A stretch of DNA of 63,060 nucleotides from Lentisphaeria bacterium. Its GTDB lineage: Bacteria > Verrucomicrobiota > Lentisphaeria > Victivallales > UBA1829. The translations under genes were made by a program, and so were the position numbers. Below the pieces are notes generated by a model that saw only the letters and a program-made list of their open reading frames with translations, was not told the origin of the DNA and made no database searches. Numbering within the stretch: the first letter of the stretch is position 1; each line of letters opens with the position of its first letter. Shown here piece after piece: positions 8,312 to 19,000 of this stretch. The DNA is taken from the NCBI GenBank assembly GCA_017503545.1, contig JAFVSW010000037.1, positions 1 through 63,060 of the forward strand, read 5' to 3'.

Positions 8312-10579
8312 TCAATCCTTATTTTCTGTTTTAGGAAATGACGGATAGGCTATCCGGACATGACTCATTGCACACAACGATGATACAAAAGAATCACGGA
8401 TCGCCCATAATTCAGCCGATGTTATCTTTGCCTGATCCAACTGACCATTATTCAACTTCGTTTGAAATGCTGCCGTGATCTTTTCCGTCAGCGTTTCACG
8501 GGTCAAACGCGGCATACTTTGTGCTATCGCTTCCGAACAATCTGCCAAACAAAGCAGAACCATCTCCTTATCCATGGGCAACGGTCCCTCATAACGGAAA
8601 TCACTTTCATCCAGCGTCAGATCCGGATTCTGCTGCTTTGCCTGGTTGTAGAAAAAGGAAATAAAATCCGTCCCGTGATACTGTGCAATCGCCTTGCATA
8701 ACGGGGATTTCAATTTGTATTTCCGTGCAAGTTCCAAACCATAGGAAACATGACTGCGGATAATACGCACACTTTCCTCCGGCGTCAGCGATGCATGGGG
8801 GTTCGGATTGTCATCCGACGTATTCTCCGTAAACAAAGTAGGATTTGCCAATTTGCCAATGTCATGGAACAATGCACATGCCTGTACCAGCAATGGGTTC
8901 ACACCCAGTTGTCCCGCCGCTTTTTCTGCAATAGAAGCAACTCGTTCACAATGATGATACGTTCCCGGTGCTTCCTGCTGCAAACGTTTCAACAGAGGAT
9001 GATTCCGGTCCGTAAGACTGATATAGGACATGGTACTGGACACATCAAAAAAAGTTTCCAGCAGGAACAATATGACCAATGCAAGAATCGGCGTGACCAA
9101 CCCGGTCAGGAGAGAAAGTGCCGCCGCATCTTTGATCAATTGAAAATCCGCAGTAAGGGAAAAATCAGACAGAATAAATATCATCCCGAGGAAAAAGTTC
9201 GTAATTGTAATCACAAGGAATGACAGCATGAAGAACTTTTTATAATCCGAGGAATTCCGGATCACAAAACCTGCAATCCCGTTAAGAAATAACCCGGAAA
9301 GAAAGACGGGGAACGAATTATCCAGCGCAATCGCCGTCACGCCGGAAATATATAAGCCGGAAAATACTGCCGCACGGTAACCGAACACTGAACCAAGCAA
9401 TAACGACGGCAGCGCAAGCGGTAAACACAAGAAAATAAAAATCGGTAAGATATTCGTTTCACTGGAAAGAAAACGGAAAAAAACTCCCGATTGCTGATTC
9501 ACAACCAGTGCCACAATCGTAACTACAGAAATCGCAAAAAATACACGCCGCTGTTCCATAATGTGCGGGTGAACATTACGCAGATACATCACCGTAAACA
9601 ACATCAAAATAACAACCAGCGCACAGCGCTGCATCAAAACTGTCCAGGAGGCTTTATGTTTCCGCTCTTTCGACAACGCAGTCCGGTAGTCATCCAATAA
9701 CTGCAAATCTGCTTCTGATAACTTATTCTCTTTCGTCAATAAGCGGTCACCACGGTAAAAAGTACGCATACGCGGCGTAACTTTCTCTTTCGCCTGATGT
9801 TTCTCCTGTTCCGTCCGTAATATATCAGCAACCACATTGCCCCCGGCAAAAAGACTTGTCAATTCATGCCTTAATACCGTACGGAACACCAGTGCCTTTT
9901 CCGGAACATCTGACCGGTATTGCATCAACAGCAAATCAATAATCTCACGGGCGGCTTTTTCCTTTGACAATACATTCACCTTCTGAAAAGGTCCGAACGA
10001 TAAGGCTTTTTCAGTGGTGTTCTGCGCAACATAAACAGGACGCACCGCAGAAAGCAAACCAATCTGACTGTCAGAGAAAATCCCCTGCGTCAAAATCCGT
10101 TTTTCCACCCGGGTCAAAAACTCTTCCCGGAAAGAACGGTCTGATAACACAATTTGTAAATATTTGAAATTTTCAGCAGAGATTTTGGTATATAATCCGG
10201 CTGCACTGAATGTTGAGGAATATTCCGGTTTGGAATCCGCAGTAAAATTGCAAATCTCATTGCAGAAACGCTGAAAAACTTCAAACAAACGTGCCGTTTC
10301 CTGCACATTCAATGTGTAATAATCCGGGGTGACCGAGGCTACAGCATTTTTTTCCTCTGCCGTCTTTGCAAAATCAATGGTCTCAAATTCCACACGGGCA
10401 AATATCGTGCGGGGGACTGTCTGCCCTTCAATGGGACTGTTCAATCCGCTGATCCCCTGCTCTTCCGGCATAAGCAATACCAGAAAACTGGCAATCAGTA
10501 CAACAAAAAAAAGTCCGATCGGCAAAGGCTGCCAATCCCGGAACGAAGGAAACGATGAGAAAAATCCATTCTTGAACAT
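8312..10579 (-). CDS. 7TM-HD family phosphohydrolase (PgpH-like c-di-AMP phosphodiesterase)
   Basis: About 755 residues. It has one N-terminal membrane span, a large extracytoplasmic 7TMR-HDED-type region, about seven membrane spans in the middle (roughly residues 300-500), and a C-terminal HD domain with HHCERVASIAEKA, FHDIGK and a later QYHGTDF histidine. PgpH relatives hydrolyse cyclic di-AMP; that activity here is inferred from family and context. I placed the start at ATG 10579 because the AAGGAG ribosome site lies in the last codons of phoH. Upstream in-frame GTG/ATG codons would extend deep into phoH and lack ribosome sites. It sits between phoH and ybeY. Confidence 0.9.
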   Translation of the reverse strand: MFKNGFFSSFPSFRDWQPLPIGLFFVVLIASFLVLLMPEEQGISGLNSPIEGQTVPRTIFARVEFETIDFAKTAEEKNAVASVTPDYYTLNVQETARLFEVFQRFCNEICNFTADSKPEYSSTFSAAGLYTKISAENFKYLQIVLSDRSFREEFLTRVEKRILTQGIFSDSQIGLLSAVRPVYVAQNTTEKALSFGPFQKVNVLSKEKAAREIIDLLLMQYRSDVPEKALVFRTVLRHELTSLFAGGNVVADILRTEQEKHQAKEKVTPRMRTFYRGDRLLTKENKLSEADLQLLDDYRTALSKERKHKASWTVLMQRCALVVILMLFTVMYLRNVHPHIMEQRRVFFAISVVTIVALVVNQQSGVFFRFLSSETNILPIFIFLCLPLALPSLLLGSVFGYRAAVFSGLYISGVTAIALDNSFPVFLSGLFLNGIAGFVIRNSSDYKKFFMLSFLVITITNFFLGMIFILSDFSLTADFQLIKDAAALSLLTGLVTPILALVILFLLETFFDVSSTMSYISLTDRNHPLLKRLQQEAPGTYHHCERVASIAEKAAGQLGVNPLLVQACALFHDIGKLANPTLFTENTSDDNPNPHASLTPEESVRIIRSHVSYGLELARKYKLKSPLCKAIAQYHGTDFISFFYNQAKQQNPDLTLDESDFRYEGPLPMDKEMVLLCLADCSEAIAQSMPRLTRETLTEKITAAFQTKLNNGQLDQAKITSAELWAIRDSFVSSLCAMSHVRIAYPSFPKTENKD

Positions 10580-10586
10580 AATTCTG

Positions 10587-11606
10587 TCATAACTCCTTAT
10601 TCCCGGCGGCATCCTCTTGCGGGTGATCTTCATAAGCCCGAATGATCTTTTCCACCAGAGAATGACGCACCACATCACCCGTCGTAAATTCACATGTACG
10701 GATGCCCTCTATATGACGTAAACGGTGTACTGCATGAAGCAGACCGGAATCAACACGCCGATTCAAATCGTTCTGACTCGGGTCGCCGCAAATCACGCAT
10801 TTGGACCGGAACCCCAATCTGGTCAGAAACATCAACATCTGTTCTTTCGATGTATTCTGCGCTTCATCAAGAATGATGAACGCATTATTCAATGTGCGTC
10901 CGCGCATGAACGCCAATGGCGCAACTTCCAGAATATTGCGCGCTGTCAAATCCTCCACATCCGCGGAATCCAGCATATCATATAACGCATCATACAACGG
11001 ACGCAGAAACGGCTGAATCTTTTCCTCCAGTTTACCCGGCAGAAATCCTAAATTCTCGCCCGCTTCCACCGCAGGACGCGTCAATACAATACGATCCACT
11101 TTCCCTTCCAGGAGAGAGGAAACCGCCATCGCCATTGCAAGGTAGGTCTTTCCCGTACCCGCAGGACCGATCCCGAACACGACATCATTTTTACGAATCG
11201 CACGGATATATGCAAGCTGTCGCGGCGTACGCGGTGCAACCGGCCGCTTTTTCGGGCTCACATTGATCCGTTCCGCAAAATAAGTCTGAAGATCCGATTC
11301 CCGTTTTTCTGCTGTTGCATCCAATATCTGTTGAAAATCTTCATCCGTCAACGCCGCACCACGCATTTGCTGCAAACGGATAAGTTCATTTAAAAAAGCC
11401 AAAGCCCGGTCCTGTTTCTCAGGATCGGACGATGTAACTTTTATCCAGGTATCGCGGGCTGTAAATGTAACATCAAGTGCATCACCCGCAACACGTAAAT
11501 ATTTTAATGCATGGCCAGCGAAAATTGCTTCGACAGCTTCCCAACTGTCAAAATAAATCTTTCCGCCGGCATTCTCAAGCAATGAACCGCTTTCTCTGCC
11601 GGTCAC
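10587..11606 (-). CDS. PhoH-like ATPase (PhoL type)
   Basis: This 339-residue protein has the Walker A motif GIGPAGTGKTYLAMAMA near residue 148, RPAVEAGENLGFLPG, and Walker B in FIILDEAQNTS. This is the PhoH/PhoL family, ATPases linked to RNA metabolism and found next to ybeY. The start codon appears to be GTG at 11606, with a GAGGG ribosome site about 8 nt upstream; no suitable ATG exists before the conserved domain. It begins 10 nt after the LysM lipoprotein stop codon and its end carries the ribosome site for the 7TM-HD gene, so the genes are probably translationally linked. Confidence 0.92.
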   Translation of the reverse strand: MTGRESGSLLENAGGKIYFDSWEAVEAIFAGHALKYLRVAGDALDVTFTARDTWIKVTSSDPEKQDRALAFLNELIRLQQMRGAALTDEDFQQILDATAEKRESDLQTYFAERINVSPKKRPVAPRTPRQLAYIRAIRKNDVVFGIGPAGTGKTYLAMAMAVSSLLEGKVDRIVLTRPAVEAGENLGFLPGKLEEKIQPFLRPLYDALYDMLDSADVEDLTARNILEVAPLAFMRGRTLNNAFIILDEAQNTSKEQMLMFLTRLGFRSKCVICGDPSQNDLNRRVDSGLLHAVHRLRHIEGIRTCEFTTGDVVRHSLVEKIIRAYEDHPQEDAAGNKEL

Positions 11607-11616
11607 TGTTCAACCC

Positions 11617-12384
11617 TCATTTCACCTGCTTAACCGCAGGAATTACAAGCTGCATTCCGGGTACAAGACGGTTTGCATTGCTTTTCAGGATCGTCTGGTT
11701 CTCACGATAAATGATCTGCCAGAGATTGCCGTTTTTATAATGTTTCTTGGCTATGCGGGAAAGAGAATCTCCACGGCGAACGGTATAAGTCGTTCCCGGA
11801 ATACTGCGGTCAATCACAACTTTGACCGGAGCCTTTCTGGCTGCAGTCCGGCTATTCTTGCCCGCGGTACTCTGTTTTTTCAATTCAACTGCTTTGAATC
11901 CGAATTCCGTACAGCGTTTTTGGTAATATTGCGCACGTTCCGCATAAATATCTGCAGAATAGCAAATCAATACCTTTGACTTCGCATTGACCAAAGCAAA
12001 ATCTTTCAGAAATGCTTCCGCCATCCCGTCCGTCAAAGGCTCACCGTTGATCTTGCAGTTTCCGGGAGCTTTTCCGAAAATATCCAGCCGGACAACTTCT
12101 TCCTGCGCAGTCGCACCATTGACAGGTACAGGAACAACATCGCCGCCAAGATCAAGTGCATCGGCCTGCGAGTGAATCCCTGCACGGGAAAACGCAGCTT
12201 CATATTCTGCATTTCCCTTCGGCATCACACGCGGAGGCTGCCAGGAGGGATAAGAACTTTTGATCTTAGGTGTCCAGACAAGTGCTTCTGCATCATCCGG
12301 AACCGGAACATCATGTACACACGATGTCAGTAACACTGTCGCCGCAATTGCGGAAGCACAGCTCAAACAAGCTGAAATTTTCAT
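11617..12384 (-). CDS. LysM-domain lipoprotein
   Basis: This 255-residue protein has a lipoprotein signal peptide ending in the lipobox LLTSC near residue 21. A central region resembles an OmpA/periplasmic-type domain only weakly, and a clear C-terminal LysM domain follows (YTVRRGDSLSRIAKKHY, then VPGMQLVIP). It should be a membrane-anchored peptidoglycan-binding protein. The ATG at 12384 was chosen over an ATG 30 nt upstream because AAGGAG lies about 7 nt before it and the signal peptide starts there. It lies between fabF and phoH in the same direction. Its cellular role is unknown. Confidence 0.85.
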   Translation of the reverse strand: MKISACLSCASAIAATVLLTSCVHDVPVPDDAEALVWTPKIKSSYPSWQPPRVMPKGNAEYEAAFSRAGIHSQADALDLGGDVVPVPVNGATAQEEVVRLDIFGKAPGNCKINGEPLTDGMAEAFLKDFALVNAKSKVLICYSADIYAERAQYYQKRCTEFGFKAVELKKQSTAGKNSRTAARKAPVKVVIDRSIPGTTYTVRRGDSLSRIAKKHYKNGNLWQIIYRENQTILKSNANRLVPGMQLVIPAVKQVK

Positions 12385-12410
12385 TAAAAAACTCCTTTTC
12401 TTACCGGAAA

Positions 12411-13670
12411 TCATTCAAATTTTCTCAGAACGATTACGCCGTTATGACCGCCAAATCCAAGGTTGGTATTGATCGCAACTTTAAGATTTGCCTGACGCGC
12501 CGTATTCGGAGTATAGTCAAGATCACATTCCGGATCAGGATATTCATAGTTGATCGTAGGCGGAACGATTCCGGTTTCAAGTGCTTTTGCACAGATAATC
12601 GTTTCAAAGCCACCCGCCGCACCAAGTCCGTGCCCCATTGCACCTTTGGTACTGCTGATGGACATCTTGCGTGCATGATCGCCGAATACCGTCTTCAATG
12701 CCTGTGTTTCATAAAGGTCATTCAAATGGGTACTCGTACCATGAGCATTAACATAATCCACTTCGGTCGGGTCGATTTCCGCACTCTTCAATGCCTGTTT
12801 GAATGCAAGAACTCCACCTTCGCCTCCGGGTGCCGGAGATGTGATGTGATAGCCATCGCCGGATGCACCATAGCCGATCATTTCAGCAATGATATGTGCC
12901 CCACGCGCTTTCGCATGTTCCAATTCTTCCAGGAAAAGAATACCGGATCCTTCCGACATCACAAATCCATCACGTTCACGGTCGAACGGGCGGGAAGCAT
13001 GGAGCGGATCATCATTTCTCTGGCTCATCGCTTTCATGGAACAGAAACCGGAAAATCCCAAAGCAGAAATCGTGGCTTCCGCACCACCGGTAATCATCGC
13101 ATCCGCATCACCGCGGACAATTGTGGAATAGGCTTCCCCGATCGCATGCGCCGCACTGGCACAAGCAGAAACGGCAGAAAAGTTGGGACCTCTTGCACCG
13201 CAACGGATAGAAATCATACCCGCAGCCATATCAGAAATCAACATGGGAATAAAGAATGGACTGATACGGGAAGGTCCGCGTTCAATCAACACTCTTGCCT
13301 GCGATTCAATCGTGCGCATACCGCCAATACCACTGCCAACAATTACACCAACGCGATCACGATCAATCGGACAGCCTTCGGACCGGAAATCTTCCGGCAG
13401 ACCGGCGGAACGCATCGCTTCCACAAATGCAGCAATGGCATACAAACAATAATCATCTACACGTTTCAATTCCTTTGCGGGAATAAAATCTTCCCCGCGA
13501 AGATTTTTCACTTCACCGGCGATTTGCGTTTTGAATTCGGTGGCATCAAAAAGTGTCACTTTATCCAATCCACATTTTCCGTTTACTACGGATTCCCACA
13601 TGGACGCAACATCATTACCAACACAAGAAACGCACCCCATACCGGTAATAACAACACGTCGCTTACTCAT
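12411..13670 (-). CDS. fabF: Beta-ketoacyl-ACP synthase II
   Basis: About 419 residues, the normal FabF length. The catalytic triad is intact: Cys in SACASAAHAIGEA, His in NAHGTSTHLND, and His in KGAMGHGLGAAG. The C-terminal NTNLGFGGHNGVIVLRK is typical. FabF condenses malonyl-ACP with acyl-ACP in fatty-acid elongation in the cytoplasm. ATG 13670 follows a strong GGAGGT site. The gene lies 80 nt after acpP, and a rho-independent terminator sits in that gap, so fabF may be read only by read-through or from a weak internal promoter. Confidence 0.95.
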   Translation of the reverse strand: MSKRRVVITGMGCVSCVGNDVASMWESVVNGKCGLDKVTLFDATEFKTQIAGEVKNLRGEDFIPAKELKRVDDYCLYAIAAFVEAMRSAGLPEDFRSEGCPIDRDRVGVIVGSGIGGMRTIESQARVLIERGPSRISPFFIPMLISDMAAGMISIRCGARGPNFSAVSACASAAHAIGEAYSTIVRGDADAMITGGAEATISALGFSGFCSMKAMSQRNDDPLHASRPFDRERDGFVMSEGSGILFLEELEHAKARGAHIIAEMIGYGASGDGYHITSPAPGGEGGVLAFKQALKSAEIDPTEVDYVNAHGTSTHLNDLYETQALKTVFGDHARKMSISSTKGAMGHGLGAAGGFETIICAKALETGIVPPTINYEYPDPECDLDYTPNTARQANLKVAINTNLGFGGHNGVIVLRKFE

Positions 13671-13694
13671 ATTCACCTCCGATACGGTAAAATT

Positions 13695-13731
13695 AAAAAA
13701 AAACGGGTCATCCAAACTTTTGAACGACCCG
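13695..13731 (-). terminator. Terminator or attenuator between acpP and fabF
   Basis: On the minus strand CGGGTC (13731-13726) pairs with GACCCG (13709-13704). Inner pairs extend the stem, and a run of T residues (13703-13695) follows. It lies directly after acpP and before the fabF ribosome site. Partial termination here would keep acpP message more abundant than fabF message. Confidence 0.75.
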
Positions 13732-13750
13732 CGACATAAAAACTACGCGA

Positions 13751-13990
13751 TTACTCGCCCTGTTTTGCCTCGATGAATTTAATTGCATCGCCGACAGTTT
13801 TCAGCTTTTCAGCTTCTTCGTCCGGAATTTCTGCATTGAATTCTTCTTCGAGAGCCATGATCAATTCGACCTGGTCCAGAGAGTCAGCATTCAGGTCTTC
13901 GATGAAACGAGCTTCTTCGGTCACCTGGTCTTCTGCAACTGCCAACTGTTTGACGACGATTTCTTTTACTTTTTCTGCGATTGTAGACAT
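13751..13990 (-). CDS. acpP: Acyl carrier protein
   Basis: A 79-residue acidic protein with the phosphopantetheine attachment serine in [19 protein letters not shown] near residue 37. It carries growing acyl chains for the neighbouring Fab enzymes. ATG 13990 is preceded by AGGA; the longer in-frame reading from upstream is not supported. It has its own promoter (14052-14079) and is followed by a terminator (13695-13731), so it can be made as a single-gene message. This fits the high ACP level cells require. Confidence 0.97.
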   Translation of the reverse strand: MSTIAEKVKEIVVKQLAVAEDQVTEEARFIEDLNADSLDQVELIMALEEEFNAEIPDEEAEKLKTVGDAIKFIEAKQGE

Positions 13991-14051
13991 GGTTCTGTCC
14001 TTTCTTATTCTGTAAATGTTAAAGTTCGATTTTAAGTCTGATACTTCAGTA

Positions 14052-14079
14052 AATATACATCCATCTTTGAAAATTTCAA
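14052..14079 (-). promoter_or_regulatory. acpP promoter
   Basis: On the minus strand TTGAAA (14079-14074), a 16-nt spacer and TATATT (14057-14052) lie about 60 nt before the acpP start. The fabG-acpP gap of 135 nt is the largest inside the fab run, consistent with an internal promoter. Confidence 0.65.
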
Positions 14080-14125
14080 ACAAAATACTGAAAAAATCAG
14101 AAAAAATTTTGATTTTTTTGTGATT

Positions 14126-14872
14126 TTACATCAAAAATCCACCGCAAACGTTGATTACCTGACCCGTTACATAGTCAGACATCGGACTGCAGAGGAAATA
14201 TACAACGTTTGCAACGTCTTCCGGCTGACCGGCACGTTTCAGTGGAATCGCATCCGCAAATGCTTTTCTTGCTTCTTCCGGCAATGCACGGGTCATATCC
14301 GTTTCAATGTATCCAGGTGCCACAGCATTGGCAAAAATATTTCTGCTGCCCAATTCCTTGGCAACGGATTTGGTCATACCGATTACACCGGCTTTGGATG
14401 CAGAATAGTTGATCTGCCCCGCATTGCCGGCACGGCCCACAACGCTGGAGATATTCACGATTTTGCCGTATCTGGCTTTCATCATCGGGCGGGAAGCCGC
14501 TTTGATGAAGTTGTAAGAACCCTTCAGGTTCACGGCAATCACAGCATCCCAATCATTTTCACTCATGCGGAGAAGAAGATTGTCTTTGGTAATACCGGCA
14601 CAGTTCACCAGAATATCCAGTCTGCCGTATTTTTCCATTACTGCTTTTACGGTATCTTCCGCTTCCTGCAAGCTGGCAACGTTTGCACCAACTGCCATTG
14701 CGTCATAACCGCGGGAGCGGAATTCCGCTGCGGACTGTTCTGCAACATCCGGCATGATGTCAACCATTACAACTGCTGCGCCTTCTGATGCAAGACGTTC
14801 ACAGATCGCTTTCCCGATACCGCGGGCACCACCCGTTACAAGTGCTACTCTGTTTTCCAATGTTTTTGCCAT
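14126..14872 (-). CDS. fabG: 3-oxoacyl-ACP reductase
   Basis: This 248-residue short-chain dehydrogenase has the cofactor motif TGGARGIGKAI at residues 14-24, NCAG near 88, the catalytic serine in VNISSVVGRAG, and YSASKAG (Tyr-x3-Lys) near 155. FabG reduces beta-ketoacyl-ACP with NADPH. Its place between fabD and acpP makes the assignment secure among the many SDR proteins. An AAAGGA site precedes the ATG. The C-terminal VTGQVINVCGGFLM is standard. Confidence 0.95.
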   Translation of the reverse strand: MAKTLENRVALVTGGARGIGKAICERLASEGAAVVMVDIMPDVAEQSAAEFRSRGYDAMAVGANVASLQEAEDTVKAVMEKYGRLDILVNCAGITKDNLLLRMSENDWDAVIAVNLKGSYNFIKAASRPMMKARYGKIVNISSVVGRAGNAGQINYSASKAGVIGMTKSVAKELGSRNIFANAVAPGYIETDMTRALPEEARKAFADAIPLKRAGQPEDVANVVYFLCSPMSDYVTGQVINVCGGFLM

Positions 14873-14917
14873 TGTTCTTTTTTCCTTTCAAGAAAATAAA
14901 GTTATACACCAGTTTCT

Positions 14918-15841
14918 TCACTGGCAGTTATATTGTTCCAAATCTTCCAGCGATCCAATATTGCAAACCGCTTTCGTTGAATCGATTTTACGAACCAATC
15001 CGCTCAATACGGTGCCGGGGCCCATTTCAATAAATGCTTCCACACCACATTCCCCAATCAATGTATTCACACAGCTGTCCCAGCGGACACTGCCCGCTAC
15101 CTGACTCTGCAAATTGGATTTGATTGCGGCTGCATCCGATTCCAATTTACCCGTAAAGTTCTGGGCAACCGGAATGGTCATCCCATTCACAGGAGTTCCT
15201 TCCAACACCGGTGCCAACGCATCTCCGGCAGTTTTCATCATGCGGCTGTGGAATGCGCCCGCCACATTCAGAGGTACCACACGACGGGCACCTTTTTCTT
15301 TCAATTTCGCCGCAGCATCCGTCACAAGTGCTTTCGGACCGCTGATCACGATCTGACCGGGGCTGTTATAATTCGCAACATCAATTCCACATTCCGCACA
15401 AACTTCTGCGATCACTTCCGGTGCCATACCCAAGACACTTGCCATACCACCTTCTGCTGCACGACATGCCTGATCCATCAATTCACCGCGTTTCGCCACC
15501 AGACGCAAACCATCGGCAAAGGTGAAAAATCCGGCACAGGCAAAAGCGGCATATTCTCCAAGACTCAATCCCGCCGCAGCGCAAGGCTGGACTTTCTCGC
15601 CATAACGTTCCATAAATGCGGCATAACATGCCATGCTGACCGTATAGATTGCAGGCTGACAGTATGCGCTTTCCGTCAATTTTTCCGCAGGACCATTGAA
15701 ACACACATCAGAAACGGACCAGCCGAGAATGGAATCGGCTTCATCAAATATCTGTTTTGCAGCTGCACTGTTGTCATACAGACTTTTTCCCATACCGACA
15801 GTCTGAGCTCCCTGCCCTGCAAAAATAAAAGCTGTTTTCAT
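14918..15841 (-). CDS. fabD: Malonyl-CoA:ACP transacylase
   Basis: About 307 residues, normal for FabD. It has FAGQGAQTVGMG at the N-terminus, the nucleophile serine in GLSLGEYAAFACAG near residue 90, and the catalytic histidine in GAFHSRMM near 198. It transfers malonyl from CoA to ACP. It is the first gene of the fab run, preceded by a good promoter. I chose ATG 15841 over an in-frame ATG 27 nt upstream because the conserved fold begins there; AAAGG lies about 13 nt before it, so the longer form cannot be excluded. Confidence 0.95.
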   Translation of the reverse strand: MKTAFIFAGQGAQTVGMGKSLYDNSAAAKQIFDEADSILGWSVSDVCFNGPAEKLTESAYCQPAIYTVSMACYAAFMERYGEKVQPCAAAGLSLGEYAAFACAGFFTFADGLRLVAKRGELMDQACRAAEGGMASVLGMAPEVIAEVCAECGIDVANYNSPGQIVISGPKALVTDAAAKLKEKGARRVVPLNVAGAFHSRMMKTAGDALAPVLEGTPVNGMTIPVAQNFTGKLESDAAAIKSNLQSQVAGSVRWDSCVNTLIGECGVEAFIEMGPGTVLSGLVRKIDSTKAVCNIGSLEDLEQYNCQ

Positions 15842-15901
15842 TGTAAGACTTACGCCTTTCTTTTTCATTATTGTTCAAATTCGTTTTCTACAATTTCCGA
15901 T

Positions 15902-15930
15902 AATATAGCATGAAATACCGTTTTTTGCAA
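15902..15930 (-). promoter_or_regulatory. Promoter of the fab operon
   Basis: Minus-strand TTGCAA (15930-15925), a 17-nt spacer and TATATT (15907-15902) lie about 60 nt before fabD. No FapR-like or other fatty-acid operator was recognised. Confidence 0.65.
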
Positions 15931-16094
15931 ATTGATCTTTTCAGAAAGTAAAATTTTTAACCTCTGCGACACCTTGCAGCCCCACCGCTGATGTAATACG
16001 CCGGATAAGTCTTATCGGTCTTATCGGTGGACATCTGCCACTTTACCCCATCTTTCGTCGGACTGGTCGGTCAGACAACAAACTCTGCCCGACC

Positions 16095-19000
16095 TTATTT
16101 CACCGGGACCAGAATCAGACGGAAACCAAGATCGTTCAACCGGGCATTGGGCTTGCGGCTTTCCCGATCCGCAGAACGGCAATACCAAGTATAATCGGAC
16201 CAACTGCCGCCACGAATCATACGGCGTGTCTCATCATTGGAATCCTTATTTGTCCGGCTGAATTCCGCCAGCGTACTATTGGAAGCCTCGGACCAATCAT
16301 CCAGACACCATTCCCACACATTGCCGCTCATATCATACAAGCCGAGTTCATTGGCACGTTTTTCTCCCACTGAGTGAAGTTCTGCAGAAGAATTGCTGTC
16401 GCACCACCCGACATCATTCAGATTATTACTGCCGCTGTATTTATAACCGCGCCCTTTCTTACCGCCGCGTGCAGCAAATTCCCATTGTGTTTCCGTCGGC
16501 AGAGTAAAACGCCAGCCATTGGGGGCATATTGATTCATTTTCTCGCAGAAATTCATGACATCCCCCCAGGAAACATTCGTCACAGGGTAATTACCGTCTT
16601 TTGCTTTTTCAGTGGGAGGGACTTTGATCCCCATTACAGCACACCATTGCGCATTGGTCACTTCATATTTTCCGATATAGAAAGGTTTCGTCAGAGTTTT
16701 ATCATGTTCCACTTCATTTTCATAATTTTCACCGTCTTTTTTACTCATGGTAAAACTGCCCGGTTCCACTTTAACCATTTCCAATTTTGTATCACGCGGG
16801 AGGTTGATCAAACCATTGAACACGATTTCCTTCAAAGGCAGCGTCCATTTTTTAAGGCCGCGCCAATTACAGGAGAATGCAATTTCCCCGGCATATTTGG
16901 CATTGGCTGTCTGATAGGATACCGAGATTTTATAACGGCTGTTTTTCGTAAAGCCGTGAATGATTTTTCTGGTATCCAGATCGGTATCGCCGATTTTTGC
17001 TTGAGCGGGGACCCGTTTTCCATCCACCATTGCAAGGATTTCCAGAGTTGGCTTCAAATTAAGTTCCGCTTCGTTTCTCAACCGTTTCGCTTCTTTGCAA
17101 TTTTGGTCAACCGCGAGCGCAGCAACAGCATGATCAAGCACCGCAAGCCAGCTGCCGATTTGTTTCGCCTGTCTTGCCAATGCCAATTCCTTATGCAGTT
17201 TTTCCAGACGGATCTGTTTATCTGCCAGAATAATCAATTCGTTCGCTTTTCCGGCATCAAAGGGGCGCAACTGACCGGCAAGTTGTTTTAATTGTCCCCA
17301 TTGTTTATGTTTTTTTGCCAGTTCAATAGAACGGTTGAGATCATCCAGAGCCAATTTCTGAGCCTCAGTATGTGCTTTTTTGTATCCGGCAAGAGCGAGG
17401 CGGAAAGATTTTTCTGCGGATTTGAAATCGCCCTGTTCCTTCGCTTTCCGCCCCATTTTTTCCTGCGCAAGAGCATCCTTATATGTCACATAAGCAAGTC
17501 TGGCACCATTAAAACGATCCGCCTGTTTTTTCGGTTCAACCAATTGTTTTTCCAACAGCAATACCTGTTCCCGTAACGGGGCATTGACAAGCAGCCAATC
17601 AGCAGCCTTTTCTGCGGCAAGGAATGCAGTATGCGCGGCAATGATGTCATTTTTTTTCATTGCATTTTCCCCGGCATTATACTGATCGCGCAACGTATCC
17701 AGGTGTTTACCGAACATCTGACCGCGGTCATATTTAGCAAAATCAATATCCTGTTTTTTTCTGAAAATACGCAATTGCAAGCGATAAACATTCTGCATCA
17801 ACATTGCCATTTTGCGTTCATCGGACAACAATTTTTCCGCAGAGAGGCGATCATTTTCGGCTCTTTTTGCATTTTCCTCGGCTGCGAGTTTTGCAAGACG
17901 TTCTTTTTCAGCTTTTTCTGCGGCAAGTTTCAAAAGACGTTCTTTTTCAGCTTTTTCCGCAGCAAGTTTTGCAAGACGTTCTTGTTCAGCTTTCTTCGCA
18001 CGTTCTTCCGCAGCAAGTTTTGCAAGACGTTCTTGTTCGGTTTTCTTCGCATGTTCTTCCGCAGCAAGTTTCGCAAGATATTCTTTTTCAAGCTGAATCA
18101 AACGGTCTTGTGCATTTTTCTTCAGCTTCTGCTGCTGTCCATACCAATAATATCCGGCACCTCCACCAAGCAAAAGGATCAGGAGTGCAGCAATGCTGAT
18201 TTTTTTCAATCCGATTTTCTGCGGAACAATATAATTCCAGAATGTTTTCCCCTCCAGAGCGGTAACAAAATCAGCACAATTCCGATACCGTGTATCCGGT
18301 TCTTTGCTCAACGCATGGAAAATGGCAGACTGAATGTGCGCCGGAACATTGGGGATATCCGCAGGAACATCATTCAGTACAGCATACCGGAGAACGGTCG
18401 AATCCGCACTTTCAAAAGGCAATCCACCGGCATACATTTCGTATGCGATAACAGCCAAAGCATATTGATCCGCCCGTGCGCCGAGGGCACGTCCCCGCCA
18501 TTGTTCCGGTGCCATATAGGTACGGGTACCGGGAACAAAAGAATCTGTAGATTCTGTGCGTGACAACTGGGTATCCGGCGGAGCCGCAAGTCCGAAATCA
18601 AGGATTTTGATATTTCCATTACGATCGATCATGATATTATCCGGCTTGACATCGCGGTGAATAATTTTCTGACTGTGTATGTAATCCAATCCGGCGGCAA
18701 TTTGTTTGACAACCGCCAGAATTTCCTCATGGGTCACCCCCTCTTTCTTGCGTTTCCGTTTCAACCAATGACGCAATACCTCTCCGGGGCAATATTCCAT
18801 AATAAGGTAATAACTGTTGTTTTCGCTGTCAAATTCCAGATTTTTGTAACCGACCACATTCGGATGTTGTAAATTATGAACTAGCTGGAAATTTTCTTTA
18901 AAGTTTTCCATTTCCACCGGATCGCTGCAAATTTCCAGCGGAAGTGCTTTCAACGCTACCTGGATTTCAGATGTTTTATCAAAACATTTGTAAACGACTC

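Noticed and set aside
12270-13739. Plus-strand open frame opposite fabF
   Set aside because: Antisense to intact fabF with all catalytic residues; the translation resembles no protein.
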